Positions 1 through 5,421 of a stretch of 5,421 nt of DNA are shown one piece after another; position 1 is the stretch's first letter, and each line of letters starts with the position of its first letter. The DNA is from JBDRNO01 sp043811005 (GTDB lineage: Bacteria > Bacteroidota > Bacteroidia > NORP154), in the NCBI GenBank assembly GCA_043811005.1, contig JBDRNO010000021.1, positions 1 through 5,421 of the forward strand, written 5' to 3'. Under the pieces are notes generated by a model that saw only the letters and a list, made by a program, of their open reading frames with translations, did no database searches and was not told where the DNA came from. The translations under genes were made by a program, and so were the position numbers.

Positions 1-113
1 AGTAATAGGGTAGATAATTTGTTGAGGATAGAGGCAAGGATGCGTAGAAGATACAGAATAACATCCACCGCAAACTGCAGCAATCTTTCACCAAGGTCTC
101 TTTCATACTTCAT
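1..113 (-). CDS. four-helix bundle (23S rRNA IVS-type) protein, N-terminal part, cut by window edge, possibly frameshifted
   Basis: Reading leftward on the minus strand, an ATG at 113-111 opens a frame that stays open for 37 codons to the window edge. An in-frame TGA at 119-117 fixes this ATG as the first possible start. The peptide begins MKYERDLGERLLQFAVDVI, which matches the usual start of the small four-helix-bundle proteins (about 120 residues, first known from intervening sequences in 23S rRNA genes and common as stand-alone genes in Bacteroidota). Their molecular role is unknown. After residue 20 the match decays: the annotated frame reads a leucine-rich LLRILASILNKL, whereas the neighbouring frame (codons from 49-47 onward) reads SLPLSSTNYLPYY, closer to the LPxTxxxxxIxxQL stretch expected there. 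A one-base frameshift near 38-50 is therefore possible. It lies downstream of the amidohydrolase on the same strand, separated by 76 bases of repeat-rich DNA. The family call rests on about 15 residues. Confidence 0.5.
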   Translation of the reverse strand, partial: MKYERDLGERLLQFAVDVILYLLRILASILNKLSTLL

Positions 114-125
114 AGTTCATTTTTT

Positions 126-160
126 GAGATTTGAGATTTGAAATTTGAAATTTGAAATTT
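126..160. repeat. five tandem heptamers (GAGATTT x2, GAAATTT x3)
   Basis: Two copies of GAGATTT (126-132, 133-139) run directly into three copies of GAAATTT (140-146, 147-153, 154-160), followed by a degenerate tail. This is a short tandem repeat in the spacer between the amidohydrolase stop and the start of the four-helix-bundle gene. On the minus strand it reads as AAATTTC/AAATCTC units just ahead of that gene's ATG. It could vary in copy number by slippage; no function is visible. Confidence 0.85.
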
Positions 161-189
161 TTGAAAATCTTTGACTTTAGAGACACTAA

Positions 190-1449
190 TTAGATAATCC
201 TCCTCACCGAACTCTGCCCTGTCATCTGTAAATTCTCCACATCAACATTCTCAATAAGGATTATCCCGGGACACTTACCTTTTTCAATAGTTCCAAATTT
301 CTCATCAAAACCAAGGAATTCCGCCCCGTTTTTAGTAGCCCACAATAAAAGCTGCTCCAGCTTAACTTGTGGGGTATTTTCGGAAATTGTCTTAAGCTCA
401 TCTAAAATTGATAACGACCGGTTTGATGCTAACGAATCAGTTCCTATAGTGATCCTCACCCCTGCATTAATAAATAATTTGAGATCGGGAAGACGGTTTT
501 CGATGTAAAGATTAGCATTGGGACAAAAACACCAGCATATATTATTTGGTGATTGGGTGATGCTTCGGCTACGCTCAGCAGAGCTTTGGTGATTTGGCGA
601 TTTGTTATGCGCGAAATTTGCTATAGAGTAATGATTTGATGTGCTATTTATTTCATCAAAAGTAGTATATGTATTATGTACTAAAAGCAGCTTTCTATTT
701 ACCGGGAAATAGCCTAACACCGATTGCAATGACGTTTTGCCTGTTGGCTTCCAGCATGAAATATCTATATCAAAATGTTCGTAAAGTTTCAGTAATTCAC
801 CTCTTCCTTGCTTATAAAAAAGGTTTTCAGCTTCACTTTCCTGGTTATGTATGCTGAGGATGCAATCATTTTTTATAGCAAAAGCATTTGTCTTGCCAAA
901 AAGTTCCTCTGAAACGGAATAAGGTGCATGAGGCGTAACAGAACCCTGCAATTTGTATTTCGTGGTTAATTCATCATGCAACCTCATTGCTTTGGCCAAA
1001 GCCGGCTCTGCCCTGTCAGGTTGAAATCCAAGTGTCTCAATGAAAGTGTAATATGATAACTTGCTATCTGCCTTTTGAACAAAGGAATCGGTTTCATTGG
1101 AAATGTCGCCAACTGCTATGATCCCGTTTGCGATCATTTCCTGTTCAGCTTGTTTCATCGCTTCTTTGATAATTTCTTCTCCGGCAACCCTGACATTAAA
1201 AAGGGATATCAGGAAATTTACCAACCCCTGACGTTCAGGCAATTTACCTCTGAGGTGTGATAACTCCAAATGACAATGGGTATTAACAAATCCCGGACAG
1301 ATAATTCCTTCAAAGACCTCAACATCTTCCAATCCTTCGCTGTCACCCAATACATCTAAAACCATACCCTTGTCATCAACTATGACAACACCATTTTTTA
1401 TAGGTTTGGATGAAATGGGGAATATGTAATTAGCGGATAATTTTTTCAT
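190..1449 (-). CDS. metal-dependent amidohydrolase/deaminase (chlorohydrolase / aminodeoxyfutalosine deaminase-like)
   Basis: A 419-residue TIM-barrel amidohydrolase of the subtype III deaminase group, cytosolic and with no signal peptide. It opens with the small beta domain (ANYIFPISS.., residues 6-14). The metal and catalytic set is complete: HxH at H58/H60 in NTHCHLELSHLRG, TPHAPYS with H174, H201 and E204 in SIHNQES, H258 in LVHNTYT, and D338 in GTDSLASNRSLS. These are the residues used by 5'-methylthioadenosine/S-adenosylhomocysteine deaminases and by aminodeoxyfutalosine deaminase of the futalosine menaquinone route. The substrate cannot be fixed from sequence, although NTHCHLELS and CPNANLYIE favour the Bacteroidota branch near the latter. 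About 24-30 residues (roughly 276-303) between the H258 strand and CPNANLYIE look like an in-frame repeat insertion. The start is the ATG at 1449-1447, with no Shine-Dalgarno, as is normal in Bacteroidota. It is transcribed divergently from rlmN. Confidence 0.88.
   Translation of the reverse strand: MKKLSANYIFPISSKPIKNGVVIVDDKGMVLDVLGDSEGLEDVEVFEGIICPGFVNTHCHLELSHLRGKLPERQGLVNFLISLFNVRVAGEEIIKEAMKQAEQEMIANGIIAVGDISNETDSFVQKADSKLSYYTFIETLGFQPDRAEPALAKAMRLHDELTTKYKLQGSVTPHAPYSVSEELFGKTNAFAIKNDCILSIHNQESEAENLFYKQGRGELLKLYEHFDIDISCWKPTGKTSLQSVLGYFPVNRKLLLVHNTYTTFDEINSTSNHYSIANFAHNKSPNHQSSAERSRSITQSPNNICWCFCPNANLYIENRLPDLKLFINAGVRITIGTDSLASNRSLSILDELKTISENTPQVKLEQLLLWATKNGAEFLGFDEKFGTIEKGKCPGIILIENVDVENLQMTGQSSVRRII
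541..607. repeat. in-frame repeat-derived insertion inside the amidohydrolase gene
   Basis: Seen directly: TTTGGTGATT occurs at 545-554 and again at 585-594, exactly 40 bases apart, with a variant TTTGGCGATT at 593-602. Between them is a GC-richer core (561-580, TGCTTCGGCTACGCTCAGCA) with TGCT/AGCA ends. On the coding strand the flanks read CCAAATCACC, the same low-complexity style as the CAAATCACAAAT copies at 5331-5356. It encodes about residues 282-303 (NKSPNHQSSAERSRSITQSP..), where related enzymes pass in fewer than 20 residues from the HNTYT strand to CPNANLYIE. From memory, the core resembles a dispersed CTTCGRCTACGCTCAG-type repeat of Bacteroidota; this was not searched. The true left boundary could extend to about 625. 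Confidence 0.7.
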
Positions 1450-1557
1450 GGATTATATTACTGCTTTAATTTCAAAAAGCCACTTGCAGTGGGATATTAT
1501 GTTTCTGGAATAATGTATTAAATCTTAATTCTTATCTTAGCCCGTCAGTTGCTATTT

Positions 1558-1684
1558 CAGTTTATCGGGTACATTTTCGGTTTCTCGGGTTTCAGTTTTC
1601 AGTTTTCGGTTAATCGGGTTGCCGGTTTCAATAAACCGACTAACCGAATACCTGATAACCGATAACCGAATACTGATAAACCGG
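1558..1684. repeat. imperfect intergenic palindrome of CGGTTA/TAACCG-type units
   Basis: This sits in the 280-base divergent spacer between the amidohydrolase and rlmN. The left half is built from TTTATCGGG, TTTTCGG and TCGGTTA (1606-1612) words; the right half carries TAACCGA at 1641-1647, 1656-1662 and 1663-1669. The ends match as inverted copies (TTTATC 1561-1566 against GATAAA 1675-1680). The centre is a perfect CGGTTT (1623-1628) / AAACCG (1633-1638) pair around a four-base loop. It behaves as a long, imperfect inverted repeat made of short degenerate words. Because both flanking genes point away from it, it is not a terminator for either. The rest of the spacer (1450-1557 and 1685-1729) is AT-rich with no promoter I can defend. 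Confidence 0.7.
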
Positions 1685-1729
1685 AAATTATAGAACTTAT
1701 AAAATTCATGAATAATTTGGGCTAGCATA

Positions 1730-2836
1730 ATGTTTACAAACATAATTAAAAAAGACATCAGGTCATTATCACAGGATGATTTAAAGGATTTTTTTTCCGA
1801 TAAAGGAGAGAAGCATTACCGTGCCAAACAGGTTTACGAGTGGCTTTGGAAGAGGTCTGCCCATACTTTTAATGAAATGACCAACCTCTCAAAAGCTACC
1901 CGGAAGCTCCTGGAAGATCATTTTATAATCAATGCTGTAAAGCTCGACTCTGTACAGGTCAGCTCTGATAAAACCATAAAAAGTTCTTTTAAATTATTTG
2001 ACGGTAACCTGATTGAAGGTGTTCTGATCCCTGCCCTGACTGACTCGCCTGCTTCTAACTTAATGCAGGCAGGAGTTTCAGCAGGTAAGCCAGCCAAAAA
2101 TAGAATGACTGCCTGTATCTCTTCACAGGTCGGGTGCACTCTTTCCTGTAAGTTCTGTGCTACGGGAAAACTGAAAAAATTACGCAACCTTAACCATGAT
2201 GAAATTTATGACCAGGTCGTTTTAATCCGAAACCAGTCAGAAAAGTATTACAATGCCCCTCTCACCAATATCGTCTATATGGGAATGGGAGAACCGTTGT
2301 TTAATTACGAAAATGTTCTCGCTTCTGTTGAGAAGATCACTTCTCCCGATGGGCTCAACATGTCGCCCGACAGGATCACGATCTCTACTGTTGGGATTGC
2401 ACAGATGATCAAAAAATTAGGCGATGATAATGTAAAATTTAACCTTGCTCTATCGCTCAACTCTGCTAATGACAAAAAGAGAAATGAGATAATGCCCGTT
2501 GGGAAAAACAATTCCCTTGTTTCCTTATCAAAGGCACTGAAATACTTTCATTCCAAAACAGGAAAAAGATTAACTTACGAGTATATTATTTTTAAAGACT
2601 TCAATGACGGAATAACTGATGCTAAAGAACTTTCAGAATTCTGTAAAATTGTCCCTTGCAAGGTTAATATTATTGAATACAATCCTATTGGTGAAAAAAG
2701 ATTTGAGCGGGCAGATACAGGGAAAGTTACTGACCTTGCCAATTATTTGGAAAGCAGGAATATCATTGTGAATATAAGGAGAAGCAGGGGTAAGGATATA
2801 AAAGCCGCTTGTGGGCAATTGGCAATTAGATGTTAA
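1730..2836 (+). CDS. rlmN: 23S rRNA (adenine(2503)-C(2))-methyltransferase RlmN (dual rRNA/tRNA)
   Basis: A radical SAM enzyme that methylates C2 of A2503 in 23S rRNA and, in studied homologues, A37 of some tRNAs. The N-terminal helical RNA-binding domain spans about residues 10-100 (YRAKQVYEWLWKR at 30-42). The radical-SAM iron-sulfur motif CxxxCxxC is C136-C140-C143, in SSQVGCTLSCKFCATG. The SAM-binding MGMGEP is at 184-189. The two cysteines of the methyl-transfer mechanism are both present: C129 (matching E. coli C118) and C361 in AACGQL (matching C355). At 368 residues it is slightly long, because about 20 extra residues (102-124, ALTDSP...PAKN) lie between GVLIP and RMTAC, where relatives have about three. 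The insertion coincides with an imperfect palindrome in the DNA. The start is the ATG at 1730, which gives the expected short N-terminus; there is no Shine-Dalgarno. The stop is TAA at 2834. Confidence 0.97.
   Translation: MFTNIIKKDIRSLSQDDLKDFFSDKGEKHYRAKQVYEWLWKRSAHTFNEMTNLSKATRKLLEDHFIINAVKLDSVQVSSDKTIKSSFKLFDGNLIEGVLIPALTDSPASNLMQAGVSAGKPAKNRMTACISSQVGCTLSCKFCATGKLKKLRNLNHDEIYDQVVLIRNQSEKYYNAPLTNIVYMGMGEPLFNYENVLASVEKITSPDGLNMSPDRITISTVGIAQMIKKLGDDNVKFNLALSLNSANDKKRNEIMPVGKNNSLVSLSKALKYFHSKTGKRLTYEYIIFKDFNDGITDAKELSEFCKIVPCKVNIIEYNPIGEKRFERADTGKVTDLANYLESRNIIVNIRRSRGKDIKAACGQLAIRC
2030..2085. repeat. palindromic element inside rlmN, in frame
   Basis: Nested inverted repeats are visible: inner arms GCCTGC (2047-2052) and GCAGGC (2065-2070) around a 12-base AT-rich loop, flanked by ACTC (2043-2046) and GAGT (2073-2076), then CCTGC (2030-2034) and GCAGG (2081-2085). 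A further GCAGG-like copy (CAGG) extends the right arm at 2070-2073. The element covers most of the stretch encoding RlmN residues 102-124, the part absent from typical homologues, so it probably is the inserted DNA (inferred extent about 2033-2101). The encoded peptide is small and polar, rich in Ala, Ser, Pro and Lys, as expected of a surface loop. Confidence 0.65.
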
Positions 2837-2867
2837 GTTTTACCCGGCTTTATAGTCAAACACTAAT

Positions 2868-2899
2868 TTTGTTTGTCATGGGAAAAATGTATTACTTTG
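2868..2899 (+). promoter_or_regulatory. candidate Bacteroidota sigma-ABfr promoter for the polyprenyl synthase gene
   Basis: TTTG at 2868-2871 is followed, after 20 bases, by TTACTTTG at 2892-2899, a 7-of-8 match to the Bacteroidota -7 element TAnnTTTG at the preferred spacing from the -33 TTTG. The ATG at 2924 is 25 bases further on, which leaves a short AT-rich leader without a Shine-Dalgarno. Such matches arise easily in AT-rich DNA, so this is a candidate only. Confidence 0.4.
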
Positions 2900-2923
2900 T
2901 TATTAATAACTGACAAATGACAG

Positions 2924-3898
2924 ATGAACACTCTAGATGAAATAAAATCCCCCATCAAAAAAGAGATGAAGGATTTTGAGGGCAAGTTCAGGGCTTCAAT
3001 GAGAAGTTCGGTTCCTCTTTTAGACAAAATCACTCATTACATAGTAAAACGTAAAGGCAAGCAGCTTCGCCCTATATTTGTTTTTTTGTCAGCAAAGGTT
3101 TGCGGAGAAATTAATGAATCAACATACAGGGCGGCATCGTTAATTGAATTATTACACACTGCAACCCTCGTACATGATGATATTGTTGACGATTCGCATC
3201 AACGCAGAGGATTTTTCTCGCTTAATGCTATATGGAAGAACAAGATAGCGGTTTTGGTTGGGGATTATCTGTTGTCCAAGGGACTATTACTTTCTATTGA
3301 CAATCAAGACTATCACCTCCTGAAAATAGTGTCTGATGCAGTGAGACAAATGAGTGAAGGCGAATTACTACAGATTGAAAAAGCTAGGAAATTAGACATT
3401 AAGGAAAATATTTATTTCGACATTATTCGCAAAAAAACCGCCTCATTAATTGCCTCCTGTTGTGCATGCGGGGCTGCATCAACCGGAAGCGGTGATGAAA
3501 CAGTAAGGAAAATGCTGTTATTCGGAGAAACCACCGGCATTGCCTTCCAGATAAAAGATGACTTGTTCGATTATGAAACCAATGGCTCTTTTGGCAAGCC
3601 GGGGGGTATTGATATAAAAGAAAAGAAGATGACCCTCCCATTGATCTATGCATTGAACAACGCGACCTACCGCGAAAAAAAGAGGATAATCAACATTGTC
3701 AAAAATCACAATAACATACCCGATAAGGTTGATGAAGTTATCTCTTTTGTGAACAGCAGCGGGGGAATTGACTATGCTGTAACAAAAATGAATGACCACA
3801 TGGAAAAAGCGCTTGCAATGTTAGAAGGATTTCACGAATCCGGTTCCAAAACAGCGCTTCAAAAATTGGTGAGATATGTAATTGAGAGGAAAAAGTGA
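2924..3898 (+). CDS. polyprenyl diphosphate synthase (long-chain trans-isoprenyl transferase, IspB/HepT type)
   Basis: It adds isopentenyl diphosphate units to an allylic primer to build an all-trans polyprenyl diphosphate, probably the side chain of menaquinone. The 324 residues match the family length. GKQLRP (45-50) binds IPP. The first aspartate-rich motif, HDDIVDD, places D85, D86 and D89 for magnesium-diphosphate binding, followed by R94-R95. The second motif, KDDLFDY, gives D212, D213 and D216, preceded by the GIAFQIKDD helix. Chain-length clue: the residues four and five before D85 are Thr81 and Ala80, both small rather than the bulky aromatics of farnesyl/geranylgeranyl synthases, so a long product (roughly C30-C45) is likely, though the exact length cannot be read. 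The ATG at 2924 has no Shine-Dalgarno, and the nearby ATG at 2917 is out of frame. It lies 87 bases after rlmN, with a candidate promoter of its own. Confidence 0.92.
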   Translation: MNTLDEIKSPIKKEMKDFEGKFRASMRSSVPLLDKITHYIVKRKGKQLRPIFVFLSAKVCGEINESTYRAASLIELLHTATLVHDDIVDDSHQRRGFFSLNAIWKNKIAVLVGDYLLSKGLLLSIDNQDYHLLKIVSDAVRQMSEGELLQIEKARKLDIKENIYFDIIRKKTASLIASCCACGAASTGSGDETVRKMLLFGETTGIAFQIKDDLFDYETNGSFGKPGGIDIKEKKMTLPLIYALNNATYREKKRIINIVKNHNNIPDKVDEVISFVNSSGGIDYAVTKMNDHMEKALAMLEGFHESGSKTALQKLVRYVIERKK

Positions 3899-3957
3899 AT
3901 TGGAATACAAACGTGTTGTTCTAAAGAACATAACTTCGTATTTGATTAAAAAATGTC

Positions 3958-4047
3958 TCTCGCAAAGACGCAAAGCACGCAAAGTTCACAATAAAAAAAT
4001 ATTAACATTTAACACTTTGTCCGCCAGCTGGCGGAGGCTTTGCGAGA
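3958..4047. repeat. dispersed-type inverted repeat with CGCAAAG triplet and CTTTGCGAGA end
   Basis: Perfect 10-base inverted arms TCTCGCAAAG (3958-3967) and CTTTGCGAGA (4038-4047) enclose a 70-base interior. The left side has CGCAAAG three times (3961-3967, 3969-3975, 3978-3984), then an AT-rich middle. The right side has a separate 16-base perfect palindrome next to the closing arm. It lies between the polyprenyl synthase stop and the cystathionine gamma-synthase-type gene. It has the look of a mobile or repetitive intergenic module. In RNA it would fold into a long stem and could attenuate read-through, but there is no U-tract directly after the stem. Confidence 0.75.
4020..4035. repeat. 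16-base perfect palindrome TCCGCCAGCTGGCGGA
   Basis: The sequence equals its own reverse complement over 16 bases and is far more GC-rich than its surroundings, standing just inside the right arm of the larger inverted repeat. It could be an independent repeat nested in the larger one, a protein-binding site or a hairpin. No neighbouring regulator is encoded here to suggest an operator. Confidence 0.85.
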
Positions 4048-4113
4048 AAAAATACAAGTACTGCTTTTTATGCAACTAAATAATAGCTTTATTCAAAAAC
4101 AAACTTTTTTAAA

Positions 4114-5256
4114 ATGAAAATTGCAACAAAAGCTGTCCGGGCAGGTATTTCACCGGACCCGACAACAGGTGCTATCGTGCCTCCAATCTATCAAACAGCA
4201 ACTTACACTTTAGAGGAAGTGGGTAAAGACAAGGGTTTTGATTATACCCGTGCCTCTAATCCAACACGGGCAATATTGGAAGCGAACCTTGCCGCCCTTG
4301 AAAATGGAAAGTATGGCGTTTCTTTTGCTTCGGGAATGTCAGCAGTTGATGCAGTGATGAAATTGCTTTCAGCAGGCGATCATGTTATTTCAAGCGATGA
4401 TGTATATGGAGGTGTTTCCCGGCTGTTCAATGAAATCCTGAGTCGATATGAATTGTCATTTACTTATGTCAACACTTCAGAACCTGAAAATATTATCGAA
4501 GCGATACGCCCAAATACAAAATTGATATGGGTTGAAACACCAACCAACCCGCTTCTGAAAATTACTGACCTGGAAGCTGTCAGTAAAATTGCAAAACATC
4601 ATAATATTTTATGTGGTGTTGATTCTACATTCGCAACCCCATGTCTTCTAAATCCGTTAGAATGGGATATTGATCTTGTTGTTCACAGCACGACAAAATA
4701 TTTAAGCGGTCATAATCAGCTTATTGGCGGGATTGTAATCACAAATAATGACGATCTATTTGAAAAGTTAAAATATTTTCAAAAAAGTATTGGCGCTGTT
4801 TCAAGCCCGTTTGATTGCTGGCTGACATTATTGGGTATCAAGACATTATCATTGCGAATAGAGCGTCATTCCTCCAATGGAATGGCTGTGGCTCAATTTT
4901 TAGAAGATCATGCTAAAGTAAGCAGGGTTATTTATCCGGGCTTAACAAGCCATCCCCAACACGAGATCGCCAAACGCCAGATGTCTGCTTTCAATGGCAT
5001 GATCTCTTTTGAATTAAAGGGTGATCTGGAATCCTGCATCCAATTAATGAACAATGTGAAGCTTTGTTCACTTGCTGAGAGCCTGGGCGCTGTAGAGACA
5101 ATGATCACTCACCCTGCCACAATGACCCATGCAGAAGTCCCAAGAGAAATTCGAATAAAACGGGGTTTCCCTGATACATTAATCCGGTTGTCAGTCGGTA
5201 TAGAGGATATTGAAGATATAATCGAGGATTTAGAACAGGCATTAGCAAAAATTTGA
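4114..5256 (+). CDS. metB: cystathionine gamma-synthase (PLP-dependent trans-sulfuration enzyme; gamma-lyase possible)
   Basis: A fold-type I PLP enzyme of the Cys/Met metabolism family, cytosolic and tetrameric in known members. Cystathionine gamma-synthase joins cysteine to an activated homoserine ester; close relatives run gamma-elimination (cystathionine or methionine gamma-lyase). Length is typical (380). Visible residues: YTRASNPTR (44-52, Y44/R46 reaching the neighbouring subunit's PLP phosphate), SGMSA (73-77), VYGG (97-100) with Y98 stacking on PLP, D170 in GVDSTFATP binding the ring nitrogen, and the Schiff-base lysine K195 in HSTTKYLSGH. SLAESLGAVE (319-328) and THPATMTHA (332-340) are followed by R358 in LIRLSVGIED, the substrate carboxylate anchor. 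THPATMTHA is common in gamma-synthases, but sequence does not cleanly separate synthase from lyase. The start is the ATG at 4114 after an AT-rich leader. No SAM riboswitch is seen in the 215-base gap upstream. Confidence 0.88.
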   Translation: MKIATKAVRAGISPDPTTGAIVPPIYQTATYTLEEVGKDKGFDYTRASNPTRAILEANLAALENGKYGVSFASGMSAVDAVMKLLSAGDHVISSDDVYGGVSRLFNEILSRYELSFTYVNTSEPENIIEAIRPNTKLIWVETPTNPLLKITDLEAVSKIAKHHNILCGVDSTFATPCLLNPLEWDIDLVVHSTTKYLSGHNQLIGGIVITNNDDLFEKLKYFQKSIGAVSSPFDCWLTLLGIKTLSLRIERHSSNGMAVAQFLEDHAKVSRVIYPGLTSHPQHEIAKRQMSAFNGMISFELKGDLESCIQLMNNVKLCSLAESLGAVETMITHPATMTHAEVPREIRIKRGFPDTLIRLSVGIEDIEDIIEDLEQALAKI

Positions 5257-5330
5257 GTTAAAATTGACTTTTCAGACAAGCACTAATTAGAGTCTGTCCA
5301 TAAAATCAAGGTTTGCATAAAATGAAGCAC

Positions 5331-5421
5331 CAAATCACAAATGACAAATCACAAATAAATTCCAAATATCAATTATCAAATGACCGAAACAGTTTTGGTC
5401 ATTGAGTTTTTGAGCATTGTG
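5331..5421. repeat. low-complexity CAAATCACAAAT repeat module running off the right edge
   Basis: CAAATCACAAAT occurs twice (5331-5342 and 5345-5356). It is followed by an AT-rich link and then a hairpin, and the module continues to the window end. The direct-repeat words resemble the coding-strand CCAAATCACC words in the amidohydrolase insertion. From memory, similar AAATCACAAATAA / ACCGAAACnGTTTTGGTCATT modules occur dispersed in environmental bacterial genomes; this has not been searched. The preceding 5257-5330 stretch shows nothing recognisable. Confidence 0.65.
5379..5411 (+). terminator. hairpin after the cystathionine gamma-synthase-type gene, possible terminator
   Basis: AATGACC (5379-5385) pairs with GGTCATT (5397-5403). 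Inside, GAAAC pairs with GTTTT (one G-U pair) around a central A, giving a stem of up to about 11 pairs with a tight loop. A run of five T follows at 5407-5411 after GAG. It lies 122 bases beyond the stop codon and belongs to a repeat-type module, so a role in ending metB transcription is only possible. The near-symmetry would work in either direction. Confidence 0.35.

Noticed and set aside
1552..1758. 68-residue minus-strand ORF across the divergent spacer
   Set aside because: Its C-terminal two-thirds translate the degenerate palindrome and its N-terminus overlaps the rlmN start on the opposite strand. It has no independent support.
1918..2187. 89-residue minus-strand ORF inside rlmN
   Set aside because: Antisense shadow of the conserved rlmN coding region, including the iron-sulfur motif; the sense frame fully explains the sequence.
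3423..3799. Two minus-strand ORFs (76 and 93 residues) inside the polyprenyl synthase gene
   Set aside because: Antisense shadows over the second aspartate-rich motif region; they overlap each other in different frames and show no recognisable features.
3882..4079. 65-residue plus-strand ORF overlapping the end of the polyprenyl synthase
   Set aside because: Most of it is a translation of the inverted repeat at 3958-4047 (SQRRKARKV, ..SASWRRL). It has no ribosome-binding site and no family resemblance; repeat copies would create such ORFs by chance.
4084..4091. TAGCTTTA ahead of the cystathionine gamma-synthase-type gene as a -7 promoter element
   Set aside because: It is a 7-of-8 match to TAnnTTTG, but there is no TTTG at the required distance upstream, and such words are common in AT-rich DNA.
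3899..4113. SAM-responsive riboswitch upstream of the sulfur-metabolism gene
   Set aside because: The gap is occupied by the repeat module and AT-rich sequence; I could not recognise a SAM riboswitch core or a coupled anti-terminator.
184..5291. CACTAATTAGA present at both 184-194 and 5281-5291
   Set aside because: An 11-base AT-rich match between two places in a 5.4-kb window is expected by chance, and the contexts differ (one spans a stop codon).

Overview
The window looks like an AT-rich piece of a Bacteroidota (Bacteroidetes-type) chromosome, probably from an environmental or uncultured lineage. The proteins read like Bacteroidota homologues, no start codon has a Shine-Dalgarno sequence in front of it, one intergenic gap carries a plausible Bacteroidota TTTG / TAnnTTTG promoter, and the spacers are full of low-complexity and palindromic repeats. 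Taxonomy is inferred from these features only.

Layout: the left edge (1-113, minus) holds the N-terminal part of a four-helix-bundle (23S rRNA intervening-sequence-type) protein, perhaps frameshifted. After a spacer with five tandem heptamers comes a minus-strand metal-dependent amidohydrolase/deaminase (190-1449). A 280-bp divergent spacer with an imperfect palindrome of CGGTTA/TAACCG units separates it from the plus-strand genes: rlmN (1730-2836, 23S rRNA/tRNA adenine-C2 methyltransferase), a long-chain polyprenyl diphosphate synthase (2924-3898) and a PLP-dependent cystathionine gamma-synthase-type enzyme (4114-5256). Structured repeats occupy 3958-4047 and the last ~90 bases. No gene-free stretch exceeds 300 bases.

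The genes are ordinary housekeeping functions: RNA modification, isoprenoid chain synthesis, sulfur amino acid metabolism and a deaminase. The spacings of 87 and 215 bases, with repeats in the larger one, argue against a tight operon. A link between the deaminase (if it acts in the futalosine menaquinone route) and the polyprenyl synthase (menaquinone tail) is possible but is only inference.

The most interesting observation is that two conserved enzymes each carry an in-frame, repeat-like insertion of roughly 20-30 codons at a domain or loop boundary: the amidohydrolase at about 541-607 and RlmN at about 2033-2101. In both, the ORF stays open and all catalytic residues are kept. This resembles the protein-embedded palindromic elements of Rickettsia and suggests that short dispersed repeats in this genome colonise coding sequences as well as spacers. 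I found no CRISPR array, tRNA, rRNA, insertion sequence, riboswitch or new multi-gene system.
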